Both the position numbers and the translations under genes were made by a program. The notes under the pieces are model-generated. The model saw only the letters and a list, made by a program, of their open reading frames with translations. It was not told the origin of the DNA and searched no databases. Positions 32,801 to 41,225 of a stretch of DNA of 64,000 nucleotides are shown piece after piece. Positions within the stretch are counted from its first letter, which is position 1. Every line of letters starts with the position of its first letter. This stretch comes from UBA3855 sp964472035 (lineage in GTDB: Bacteria > Bacillota > Clostridia > Oscillospirales > Ruminococcaceae): contig CAYYIT010000003.1 in the NCBI GenBank assembly GCA_964472035.1, forward strand, positions 1 through 64,000, read 5' to 3'.

Positions 32801-34629
32801 GATTGACCTCCCTGTTCCGCTTCATGCAGAAACGCATACAGCCTCTGCGCGGTATTCTGGGGTATTCCAACCGCTGCAATGTCTGCGATGGTCGCTTCCT
32901 GCAGCGCTGCCCTGGTTTTGAAATGCAGCATCAGCTTCTGGGCAGTCTTTTCGCCGACACCCTGTACACCGGTCAGTTCGGACGCAAATGTCCGTTTCTT
33001 ATGCTTGCTGTGCATGAACGCAACGGAATAACGGTGCACCTCATCCTGAATTCTGGTAAGCAGATGGAACGCCTCGCGCGTTCCGGAAATGCTGATCTCA
33101 CCGCCGCCCGTAGCAATGGCACGCGTACGGTGCTTGCTGTCCTTCACCATGCCAAAGAGCGCGATATCCGGCGCAAGCTGCGCAACGATGGGAGCGACTG
33201 CATGAACATGTCCCTTGCCGCCGTCAAGCAGGATCAGGTCTGGTTTTCGTGAAAACCAGGGATCCTCCTCATCACCCAGATGGCCGAGACGCCTGCGGAT
33301 CACTTCCTGCATGCAGGCGTAGTCGTTCTGCATCATGGATTCCTTGATGGTAAATCGCTTATATGCTTTCTTCTGCGGCCGTCCGTTTTCGAAAACGACC
33401 ATACCGGCAACCATGGAATCCGAGGCGAGGTTGGAAATATCGTAGGCCTCGATATACTTGGGAACACGCTCCATTCCGAGGAGCTTCCCGAGTGCTTCCA
33501 CCGCAAGCAGTTCCTTGCCGGTGCGGTTGCTCTGGACTGCGATCGCCTCTGCGGCGTTCTGTTTGGACATACGGATCAGCTGCAGGCCGTTGCCTCTCTG
33601 CGGAACCAGAAGCTTGATCTTATGGCCCATCTGCAAAGAAAACATTTCCTCAAGCAGTTCCATGTGATCCAGCGCGGACTCCAGCAGGATCACCTTCGGC
33701 AGATCCGTTCTGCCATGGTAATACTGTGTCACAAAGGCATCGAGTGCCGCCTCATCGGCCTGCTCCGTATAATGGAAGGTCTGCTTATCGTGCAGCCTGC
33801 CGTCACGATACATCAGCACCGAAATACACAGTGCATCCTGATTGTCCGCACTTGCGATCACATCGGCATCGCGGAAGGCATTGTCGATGATCTTCTGGGA
33901 TTCTCCGGCCTTCTGAATGGCACGGATCCGGTCGCGAAGGATCGCAGCCTTTTCAAAGTCAAGCTGCTCGGAAGCCTGCTCCATCTGTGCCTGCATCCGT
34001 TCCACGGAAGCATTGCTGCCGCTGCGGATGTAAGCGGTCGCCTGTGCGATGATCTCCGCATAAGCATCCTGCGTGATCCTTCCCTGACACAATCCCATAC
34101 AACGTTTGATATGGTAATTCAGGCAGGGTCGCGCCTTGCGGAACATCTGCGGAAATTTCTTCTGACAGGTCGGCAGCTGAAATACCGCATTGACCTCCTC
34201 GACCGTCGACTTTGTCACAAAACCGCCCGTGTAGGGCCCGATATACAATGCATCGTCAGTTTTCTGTTTTTCCGCGGTAATGCGTGGATAAGCCTCATTG
34301 GAGATCTTGATATAGTGATATCCCTTGTCATCCTTGAGCAGGATGTTGTAATGGGGCTTATGCTGCTTGATCAGACTGCACTCCAGAAGAAGGGCTTCGT
34401 ATTCCGAGTCGGTAACGATGAAGTCATAGTCCCACACATGGGAGACCATCTTCGCCACCTTCGGGGTATGGTCAGCAGATACACGGAAGTAGCTGGTGAC
34501 ACGATTTTTCAGATTCTTGGCCTTGCCGATATAAATGATACCGCCCTTTTCATCCTTCATCAGATAGACACCGGGAGAAGTGGTCAGCTGTGCTGTTTTT
34601 TCACGGAGATAGGGCAGACGTTCATTCAT
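32797..34629 (-). CDS. uvrC: Excinuclease ABC subunit C
   Basis: 610 residues from MNERLPYLREKTAQL, the start matching the family. Longer in-frame options run into the upstream membrane-protein gene. Domains in order are GIY-YIG nuclease (SPGVYLMKDEKGGIIYIGKAKNLKNRV), the Cys-bearing linker, UVR helices near 205-240, the RNase H-like endonuclease (NLASDSMVAGMVVF, LILLDGGKGH) and tandem HhH (GVQGVGEKTAQKLM). It makes both incisions in nucleotide excision repair with UvrA and UvrB, whose genes lie at 47-52 kb. Confidence 0.97.
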   Translation of the reverse strand: MNERLPYLREKTAQLTTSPGVYLMKDEKGGIIYIGKAKNLKNRVTSYFRVSADHTPKVAKMVSHVWDYDFIVTDSEYEALLLECSLIKQHKPHYNILLKDDKGYHYIKISNEAYPRITAEKQKTDDALYIGPYTGGFVTKSTVEEVNAVFQLPTCQKKFPQMFRKARPCLNYHIKRCMGLCQGRITQDAYAEIIAQATAYIRSGSNASVERMQAQMEQASEQLDFEKAAILRDRIRAIQKAGESQKIIDNAFRDADVIASADNQDALCISVLMYRDGRLHDKQTFHYTEQADEAALDAFVTQYYHGRTDLPKVILLESALDHMELLEEMFSLQMGHKIKLLVPQRGNGLQLIRMSKQNAAEAIAVQSNRTGKELLAVEALGKLLGMERVPKYIEAYDISNLASDSMVAGMVVFENGRPQKKAYKRFTIKESMMQNDYACMQEVIRRRLGHLGDEEDPWFSRKPDLILLDGGKGHVHAVAPIVAQLAPDIALFGMVKDSKHRTRAIATGGGEISISGTREAFHLLTRIQDEVHRYSVAFMHSKHKKRTFASELTGVQGVGEKTAQKLMLHFKTRAALQEATIADIAAVGIPQNTAQRLYAFLHEAEQGGQS

Positions 34630-34654
34630 CGCTTCACCCAGCATGGAAACAATA

Positions 34655-35275
34655 CTACTCATCGAAAAACGTACTCGTATAGGTCTGCACTCTTGCACGG
34701 TCGCCATGGCAGTCGATCTCCAGGCGTTCCTGGGAAAGCAGGAAGCGCAGGATGGAGAACAGTACCACGTAGGCTACCGAATTCGCAAACAGACTGATGT
34801 AGACAGGCCATTGATAGATCGTACCGAACATACCGGACAGAATGATCGTCACAGTCACAACGATCGCAACCTGAAGTGCAGTGTTCTTTTTCTGCAGAGC
34901 AAGGTACGAGAAGCACGTTGCCGCTGAGAAAATGGAATGCCCGATATTCAGGGCCATGGAATTGGATTCATAGAACGGGATATGCTCCGCGTTGAAATCC
35001 ATGATCATGATCGTGACTTCCACGATCAGATAGACGACCATCGCCGTTTTCATCAGATAGCGATGCCGGACGATCCTGCAAAAATGCAGCAAGGAGAGCA
35101 GCATGCATACAAATCCGCCGGTTTCAATCGTATATGCAGCGATTTCCAATGCTACAATCTCGATCCCGTGTCTGCTGATCAGCCAGTAATAAACGGCGCA
35201 TACCATCGCAAACAACAGAAACAGCAGATTCGCATACTGTCCAAGCTGAAAGCATTTTTTCAGTTTTGGATGCAT
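34655..35275 (-). CDS. Multi-span membrane protein, function unknown
   Basis: 206 residues. ATG at 35275 is preferred, since AAGGAGGG is too close to the ATG at 35281. Hydrophobic segments suggest six membrane helices (about 15-35, 40-65, 75-92, 108-125, 133-150 and 155-180), with a short hydrophilic tail (ERLEIDCHGDRARVQTY). No family motif is recognised. It lies between purD and uvrC on the same strand and could be read with either. Confidence 0.75.
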   Translation of the reverse strand: MHPKLKKCFQLGQYANLLFLLFAMVCAVYYWLISRHGIEIVALEIAAYTIETGGFVCMLLSLLHFCRIVRHRYLMKTAMVVYLIVEVTIMIMDFNAEHIPFYESNSMALNIGHSIFSAATCFSYLALQKKNTALQVAIVVTVTIILSGMFGTIYQWPVYISLFANSVAYVVLFSILRFLLSQERLEIDCHGDRARVQTYTSTFFDE

Positions 35276-35318
35276 TGCCATGCCCTCCTTGTAAATGATA
35301 TTGTATTTTTGTCAGCGA

Positions 35319-36596
35319 TTACTTTGCCTGCAAAGCACGCTGACCGATATCCTTACGGAAATGAACCTTTTCGAATGTGACCTGCTCGACGCTCTTGTAC
35401 GCCTGTGCAAGCGCATTCTGAAGTGTATCCGCAGTCGCAGTCACACCGAGCACTCTGCCGCCGGCAGTCAGGAACTGCGCATCTACGTACTTTGTACCTG
35501 CATGATAAACAAATGCACCGGCAGTCTGACCCTTGTCATCAAGGCCCTCGATCACCTTGCCGCTTTCATACTTGACAGGATAGCCGCCGCTCGCCATCAC
35601 AACGCACGCAGCACTCTCCTGCTTCCATACGATCGGAAGCTCCGCAAGCGTGCCGTTGTAGATCGCCTTCATGATCTCTACCAGATCGGTATCCAGCAGG
35701 GGCAGAACCACCTGTGTCTCCGGGTCGCCGAAACGACAGTTGTACTCGATCACCTTCGGACCGTTCGGGGTCAGCATCAGACCGAAGTACAGGCAGCCTG
35801 TGAAGGGTCTGCCCTCAGCTGCCATTGCTGCAATCGTAGGCTTGAAGATGGTCTCCATGCATTCCGCAGCGATCTCATCGGTATAATAGGGGTTCGGTGC
35901 AACTGTACCCATACCACCGGTATTCAGGCCCTCGTCGCCGTCCAGCGCACGCTTATGATCCATGGAAGAGATCATCGGCACTACGGTCTTGCCATCTGTG
36001 AAGGACAGCACAGAAACCTCGGGACCTGTGAGGAATTCCTCCACAACAATGCGGGTGCTGCTCTCGCCGAACTGCTTTTCATCGATCATGGAAACAACGG
36101 CATCCACAGCCTCCTGCTCATTCTGTGCAAGGATCACGCCCTTGCCGAGTGCCAGACCATCCGCCTTGATGACGGTCGGATAGGTGTTCTGTTCCTTAAT
36201 ATATGCAATTGCGGACGCGCTATCCGTGAAAACCTCGTAGCCGCCCGTGGGGATGTTGTACTTCTTCATCAGATCCTTGGAGAAGATCTTGCTGCCTTCG
36301 ATAATAGCGGCGTTCTTCTTCGGGCCGAATGTCATGAAGCCCTCTGCCTGCATCGCATCGACCATGCCGAGTACGAGCGGATCATCGGGAGCAACCACGA
36401 CCAGATCGGGCTGGATCTCCTTTGCAAGTGCAACCATACCGTCAATGTCGGTTGCCTTGACATCGCAGCACTTGGCATAGCGGGAGATACCACCATTGCC
36501 GGGAGCGCAGTAAATTTCGGTGGTAAGGGGGCTTTCTGCAAGCTTCATGATGATTGCATGCTCTCTGCCGCCGCCGCCGACTACTAAAATCTTCAT
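35319..36596 (-). CDS. purD: Phosphoribosylamine-glycine ligase
   Basis: 425 residues, ATP-grasp family. Seen are the N-terminal KILVVGGGGREHAI, the ATP-grasp loop YPTVIKADGLALGKGV, and the GVLYFGLM-type CLYFGLMLTPNGPKVIEYNCRFGDPETQ. It joins glycine to phosphoribosylamine with ATP, the second step of purine synthesis. Last gene of the purine cluster. No clear terminator precedes the next gene. Confidence 0.97.
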   Translation of the reverse strand: MKILVVGGGGREHAIIMKLAESPLTTEIYCAPGNGGISRYAKCCDVKATDIDGMVALAKEIQPDLVVVAPDDPLVLGMVDAMQAEGFMTFGPKKNAAIIEGSKIFSKDLMKKYNIPTGGYEVFTDSASAIAYIKEQNTYPTVIKADGLALGKGVILAQNEQEAVDAVVSMIDEKQFGESSTRIVVEEFLTGPEVSVLSFTDGKTVVPMISSMDHKRALDGDEGLNTGGMGTVAPNPYYTDEIAAECMETIFKPTIAAMAAEGRPFTGCLYFGLMLTPNGPKVIEYNCRFGDPETQVVLPLLDTDLVEIMKAIYNGTLAELPIVWKQESAACVVMASGGYPVKYESGKVIEGLDDKGQTAGAFVYHAGTKYVDAQFLTAGGRVLGVTATADTLQNALAQAYKSVEQVTFEKVHFRKDIGQRALQAK

Positions 36597-36626
36597 GGGG
36601 GATGTGTCCTCCTTTTTTGAAATCTT

Positions 36627-36890
36627 CTATAAACTGAACCGATGCTCCTTCATCTCATCCAGAAACTCATCAGAAATGGGGAATCCTGCGGCATCGCCGA
36701 TCACGCTGTCCATACCGCAATACGGACACAGTGCGGTTTCACCGCCGTCCGTCCAGTCCTCCGGCTGCAGCACAGTGGGCTTGAAGATCTCACCGCACAG
36801 GAAGCAGCCGCAGAAATCGCTTCTGCGGATCAGCGCATGGTTGTTCTTGCAGTTCTGATGCGCCAGCACAAGGTCGGTTTTCTGATACAC
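36627..36890 (-). CDS. Small Cys-rich protein in the purine operon
   Basis: 87 residues. The GTG at 36890 is chosen for its AAGAGGTG RBS. A TTG 13 codons earlier would overlap the transformylase gene. Two cysteine pairs (FCGCFLCG and CPYCGMD) suggest a zinc ribbon. The ALCPYCGMDSVIGDAAGFPI segment is typical of a conserved cytoplasmic protein family of unknown role in Firmicutes. It lies between the AICAR transformylase and purD genes, so its expression likely follows purine demand. Confidence 0.82.
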   Translation of the reverse strand: MYQKTDLVLAHQNCKNNHALIRRSDFCGCFLCGEIFKPTVLQPEDWTDGGETALCPYCGMDSVIGDAAGFPISDEFLDEMKEHRFSL

Positions 36891-36925
36891 AGGATTCACC
36901 TCTTTCAGAGCATTAAAAACACAAA

Positions 36926-38107
36926 TCAATGATGGAATAATCTAATTCCAGTGAATGCCATTGCGATGCCGTACTTGTTGCAGGTCTCAATGACATTATC
37001 ATCACGGATGGAACCGCCGGGTTCTGCAATGTACGCAACACCGGACTTCTTTGCGCGCTCGATGTTGTCGCCGAACGGGAAGAATGCATCGGAACCGAGA
37101 CAAACATCAGTATTCTGGGCAAGCCAAGCCTTCTTCTCTTCTGCGGTGAATACAGCGGGCTTTACCTTGAAGATTCTCTGCCACTCGCCCTCACGCAGTA
37201 CATCCTCGTACTCGTCGCCAATGTAGACGTCGATCGCATTGTCGCGGTCTGCACGGCGGATGTCATCTACAAACTGCAGACCCATTACCTGCGGAGACTG
37301 ACGCAGCCACCAGTTGTCTGCCTTCTGGCCTGCAAGACGTGTGCAGTGGATTCTGGACTGCTGACCGGCACCGATGCCGATTGCCTGACCATCCTTGACA
37401 TAGCAAACGGAATTGGACTGGGTATACTTCAGTGTGATCAGGGAGATCAGGAGGTCATCCATCTTGTCCGCCGGAATTTCCTTGTTCTCTGTCACGATAT
37501 TGGAGAGCAGTTCCTTGTTGATGTCGAGTTCATTTCTGCCCTGTTCAAAGGTCACGCCGTAAACCTGCTTGGTTTCGATCGGAGCGGGCTTGTAATTTTC
37601 GTCGATCTTGAGGATGCAGTAAGTGCCCTTTCTCTTGGACTTGAGGATCTCCAGAGCCTCTTCATCATAATCGGGGGCAATAACACCATCGGATACCTCA
37701 CGCTGGATCATCTTTGCAGTGCAAACGTCTACCTTATCAGAAAGTGCGATGAAATCACCGTAGGAGGACATTCTGTCCGCACCTCTTGCTCTTGCATAAG
37801 CGGAAGCAAGGGGTGTCAGCTCGCCGAGATCATCCACCCAGTAGATCTTCTTCAGATCATCGGAAAGCGGTCTGCCGATCGCAGCACCTGCCGGAGAAAC
37901 ATGCTTGAAGGAAGTCGCAGCGCACATACCTGTCGCAGCCTTCAGTTCCTTGACGAGCTGCCAGCCGTTGAGGGCATCGAGCAGATTGATGTAGCCGGGT
38001 CTGCCGCAGAGTACCTCGATCGGCAGCTCGGAGCCATCCTCCATAAACACTCTGGACGGCTTCTGGTTCGGGTTACAGCCATATTTTAACAGCATTTCAT
38101 TTGCCAT
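36926..38107 (-). CDS. purH: Stand-alone AICAR transformylase (PurH C-terminal domain only)
   Basis: 393 residues, beginning LKYGCNPNQKPSRVF, the start of the transformylase domain. The SATSFKHVSPAGAA motif (catalytic Lys-His) and the GAGQQSRIHCTRLAGQKAD segment are present, and so is SDAFFPFGDNIERA. The N-terminal IMP cyclohydrolase domain of ordinary PurH (about 200 residues) is absent. Closing of the ring is instead supplied by the PurO-type gene two places upstream. It formylates AICAR with 10-formyl-tetrahydrofolate. Overlaps the HAD gene by 11 bases. Confidence 0.95.
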   Translation of the reverse strand: MANEMLLKYGCNPNQKPSRVFMEDGSELPIEVLCGRPGYINLLDALNGWQLVKELKAATGMCAATSFKHVSPAGAAIGRPLSDDLKKIYWVDDLGELTPLASAYARARGADRMSSYGDFIALSDKVDVCTAKMIQREVSDGVIAPDYDEEALEILKSKRKGTYCILKIDENYKPAPIETKQVYGVTFEQGRNELDINKELLSNIVTENKEIPADKMDDLLISLITLKYTQSNSVCYVKDGQAIGIGAGQQSRIHCTRLAGQKADNWWLRQSPQVMGLQFVDDIRRADRDNAIDVYIGDEYEDVLREGEWQRIFKVKPAVFTAEEKKAWLAQNTDVCLGSDAFFPFGDNIERAKKSGVAYIAEPGGSIRDDNVIETCNKYGIAMAFTGIRLFHH

Positions 38108-38603
38108 GGGTTTTGTCCTCCTGAATTGTAATTGATGCCGGATCTCTCCGGCGAATGTGTTCCACCGCCTGCATCACGCAAGATTCCAGATCATCCTCCG
38201 ATCTGATCAGACAAACGGAAAACCCGTAGATTTCGCCGTTTTTCTGCACGGACGGATCATCATCCACATGCAGCGCAATGCGGTATTTTGACGGATATTT
38301 GGACGGCATCGCCTCCGCCCTGCTCCCCTGCACTTCCGTTTCGTGGCGTGCACCGTTGACAATGTTGTCAGGGCATATACCATAGCTCCGGAACAGAAGC
38401 CGGATATAGCGGGGACTGCGGTAGGATGTCGTATAAATCCAGACAGAGATGCCCTGTTCTTTCAGCTTACGGAACAGAGAAACCGTTCCCTTACGCAGAC
38501 GGTCATGAAAGAGAAGATGCAGAGGGAACGGAAGCCGTCTCTCCGCATCACAGGTCTGCGGATCAATGAACAGGGTATCGTCTAAATCAAAGGATACAAT
38601 CAC
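38097..38603 (-). CDS. Small HAD-type phosphatase-like protein
   Basis: 168 residues, GTG start overlapping the purO stop (GTGA). HAD motif I is SFDLDDTLF, motif II is IYTTS, and HVDDDPSVQKNG resembles motif IV. There is no cap domain, as in class III HAD proteins. Wedged between purO and the transformylase with overlaps on both sides, it is surely co-expressed with purine genes. Its substrate is unknown and might be a nucleotide or pathway intermediate. Confidence 0.85.
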   Translation of the reverse strand: MIVSFDLDDTLFIDPQTCDAERRLPFPLHLLFHDRLRKGTVSLFRKLKEQGISVWIYTTSYRSPRYIRLLFRSYGICPDNIVNGARHETEVQGSRAEAMPSKYPSKYRIALHVDDDPSVQKNGEIYGFSVCLIRSEDDLESCVMQAVEHIRRRDPASITIQEDKTHGK

Positions 38604-39316
38604 TTTGTATACTTATTGATCACCTTGGAAGTTGCCTTGCCGGTTTCGATGTCAATGTAACGAACGAACAAGGAAACCTTGTTGTCCTCGTTCAGTGCAT
38701 CCCAGAGCTTTGCAGCGAATTCATCCATATCGTTCGGGATAGTCACCTTCTTCGGCTCACCCTCGAAGCTCGGCAGCGGATTGCCGTCGCCCATGTAGGT
38801 GTGGATGAAGTGACCAAAGCCGCTGATCGGATTTGTGTAGGAATAGGTAAAGCGCTCGCAGCAGTCAGGATTGCCGTCTGCGGACTTGAGAATGGACATT
38901 GCATAGTTGTAGGTACCATTCTCCACATGCATGATACCGGAAATACGAGGTGTGTAGTTCGGTGCATCGTCCTCATATTCACGGGTACGCAGGGACTGCT
39001 CTAAGGTCTGCTGCTTGTCCATCAGCTCATAGATGGTATCGGTCTGGTCGCCGTTTGTCACGATGGTCTTATTGCCCAGTACTCTTACCGGAGAATAGAT
39101 GATCAGGTGCGGATCTGTCAGCTTGGAAGGATCTGCAGCCTCGGTCTTGATGCCGTCAGCGGTCTCCGTGAACACGCGGTTACGGGAATTCACGCTTCTG
39201 CCCATGATGAAATACGCAGTGACAGCGGACTTGCCGTCCTCGGACTTGCCGATAACGATACCTCTGCCGGGATAGGAATTGCTTTTCAGTTCTTCATAAA
39301 TATCCAGAGTTTTCAT
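38600..39316 (-). CDS. purO: IMP cyclohydrolase, PurO type
   Basis: 238 residues. The start YPGRGIVIG, GRSVNSRNRVF, LIIYSPVRV and HVENGTYNYAMSILKSADGNPD correspond to the IMP_cyclohyd family first known from methanogenic archaea. It closes FAICAR to IMP, the last step of the pathway. It replaces the missing N-terminal half of PurH. RBS AAGGAGC precedes ATG. Related proteins occur in some Clostridia, so transfer from archaea, if any, is old. Confidence 0.92.
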   Translation of the reverse strand: MKTLDIYEELKSNSYPGRGIVIGKSEDGKSAVTAYFIMGRSVNSRNRVFTETADGIKTEAADPSKLTDPHLIIYSPVRVLGNKTIVTNGDQTDTIYELMDKQQTLEQSLRTREYEDDAPNYTPRISGIMHVENGTYNYAMSILKSADGNPDCCERFTYSYTNPISGFGHFIHTYMGDGNPLPSFEGEPKKVTIPNDMDEFAAKLWDALNEDNKVSLFVRYIDIETGKATSKVINKYTK

Positions 39317-39353
39317 AGCAAATGCTCCTTATGTAAAGTTTTGAACATCAGTT

Positions 39354-39989
39354 TCAGTTACCCTTGTAATCAACAAACGCACGGTTTCCGATCACCGTCA
39401 GTCTGTCCTCGCAGAAAAGGCTGACAGCCTCCGGAAGGATCTTCCATTCTGCCTGTTCCATGACACGCTTCTGCAGGATCTCGGGGGTATCATTGTTCTG
39501 CACCTCGACACCCTTTTGCAGAATGATGGGGCCGCCGTCGCAGATCTCTGTCACGAAATGCACGGTTGCACCGGTAAGCTTCACGCCCTTTTCAAGGGCC
39601 TTTTCATGAACATGCAGACCATAGAAGCCATCACCGCAGAAGGACGGGATCAGGGACGGGTGAACATTGATGATCTTATTGCGGTACGCCTTGATAATGC
39701 TCTTGTCGAGGATCGTCATGAAGCCCGCAAGAACGATCAGATCCGCATATTCCTGGTACAGCGCCTCATGCAGCGCGTTGCTGTAGGACGCATTGTCCGG
39801 ATAATCCTTTCTCGGAACCACCCTTGTCGGAATATTGTTGTTTCTGGCTCTTACCAGTGCATAGGCATCCGCCTTGGAGGAGATGACACAGCTGATCTTA
39901 CCGCCGCGCAGCTCTCCCCTGTTCTGTGCATCAATGAGTGCCTGGAGGTTGGTGCCGCCTCCGGAAACAAGTACTACAATATTTTTCAT
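39354..39989 (-). CDS. purN: Phosphoribosylglycinamide formyltransferase
   Basis: 211 residues from MKNIVVLVSGGGTNLQALIDA. The folate-dependent GAR transformylase motifs include NVHPSLIPSF, with the catalytic Asn/His, and GATVHFVTEICDGGPII, with the catalytic Asp. AGGAGTG lies ten bases before the ATG. It carries out the third purine step. 28 bases after purM. Confidence 0.97.
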   Translation of the reverse strand: MKNIVVLVSGGGTNLQALIDAQNRGELRGGKISCVISSKADAYALVRARNNNIPTRVVPRKDYPDNASYSNALHEALYQEYADLIVLAGFMTILDKSIIKAYRNKIINVHPSLIPSFCGDGFYGLHVHEKALEKGVKLTGATVHFVTEICDGGPIILQKGVEVQNNDTPEILQKRVMEQAEWKILPEAVSLFCEDRLTVIGNRAFVDYKGN

Positions 39990-40017
39990 CAAGTTCACAC
40001 TCCTGTTGATTTTGAAA

Positions 40018-41052
40018 TTAGCAGAGAATTACGCCTTCTTCGGATTCAACCAGTTCGCCGAGGATATAAGCATCCTCACCGGCAGACTTCAGGATCTCCA
40101 CTGCCTTGTCAGCGTCTTCCTTTGCAACGGAAACGATCATGCCGACACCCATGTTGAAGGTGTTGTACATGTCACGCTCCGGAATATGACCGGTTCTTGC
40201 AAGCAGCTCGAAGATGGGCAGAACCTGTACGTTCTTCTTCTCGATCTTTGCAGACAGGCCCTTGGGCAGGGATCTCGGAATATTTTCATAGAAGCCGCCG
40301 CCGGTGATATGGGAAACCGCCTTTACCGTTACGGATTCCATCAGCTTCAGTACGGACTTCACATAGATCTTGGTGGGAGTCAGCAGGCACTCGCCGAGTG
40401 TCATACCCAGCTCGTCAAAATAGATGGACAGGTTTGCCTTATTGACATCGAATACCTTGCGCACCAGAGAGAAGCCGTTGGAATGCACACCGCTGGACTT
40501 CAGAGCGATCAGTACGTCGCCTGCCTTCTGGGAATCAGGGTTCACGATCTTGTTCTTATCAACAACACCTACGGAGAAGCCAGCCAGATCGTATTCATCG
40601 ATCGGATAGAAGCCGGGCATCTCAGCAGTCTCGCCGCCGATGAGTGCGCAGCCGGACTGTACGCAGCCCTCTGCGATACCGGAAACGATGGTAGCCACCT
40701 TCTCAGGATAGTTCTTGCCAACTGCAATGTAGTCGAGGAAGAACAGGGGCTTCGCTCCGCAGCAGATGATATCGTTCACGCACATTGCAACGCAGTCGAT
40801 ACCTACGGTATCATGCTTATCCATGAGGAATGCAAGCTTGAGCTTTGTGCCGACGCCGTCCGTACCGGAAACGAAAACAGGCTTTTCGATGCCGGTCAGA
40901 TCGGGTTCAAACAGACCGCCAAAGCCGCCGATGCCGGACAGAACACCGGGGGTATTGGTCTTCTTGATATGCTCACGCATCAGCTTGACAGCCTCATAAC
41001 CGGCAGTAACGTCAACGCCGGCCTTCTTATAGCTTTCAGAAAAACTGTTCAT
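40018..41052 (-). CDS. purM: Phosphoribosylformylglycinamidine cyclo-ligase
   Basis: 344 residues. AIR synthetase features seen are SYKKAGVDVTAGYEAV, the VSGTDGVGTKLK nucleotide loop, and GGETAEMPGFY. It closes the imidazole ring with ATP. RBS AGGAGG precedes ATG. The 173 bases before it, toward purF, hold no gene and no promoter that I can support. Confidence 0.97.
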   Translation of the reverse strand: MNSFSESYKKAGVDVTAGYEAVKLMREHIKKTNTPGVLSGIGGFGGLFEPDLTGIEKPVFVSGTDGVGTKLKLAFLMDKHDTVGIDCVAMCVNDIICCGAKPLFFLDYIAVGKNYPEKVATIVSGIAEGCVQSGCALIGGETAEMPGFYPIDEYDLAGFSVGVVDKNKIVNPDSQKAGDVLIALKSSGVHSNGFSLVRKVFDVNKANLSIYFDELGMTLGECLLTPTKIYVKSVLKLMESVTVKAVSHITGGGFYENIPRSLPKGLSAKIEKKNVQVLPIFELLARTGHIPERDMYNTFNMGVGMIVSVAKEDADKAVEILKSAGEDAYILGELVESEEGVILC

Positions 41053-41225
41053 GGGTATAACCTCCTATGATGCAATCACATCATTTTCACTTCATTATAT
41101 GGGGGCATATACTTCCGCGCAGATGCCATTTATGCAGAGCAGAACGCATATGACTCGTATCCGTCATATTCACCGCCATTCACACAAATGCGCAAACAGC
41201 AGAAGTATATGTCATCAAACATGGA

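Noticed and set aside
41053..41225. Promoter or riboswitch between purF and purM
   Set aside because: A TATAAT is present on the minus strand near purM, but without a -35 box at proper distance and without conserved riboswitch blocks.
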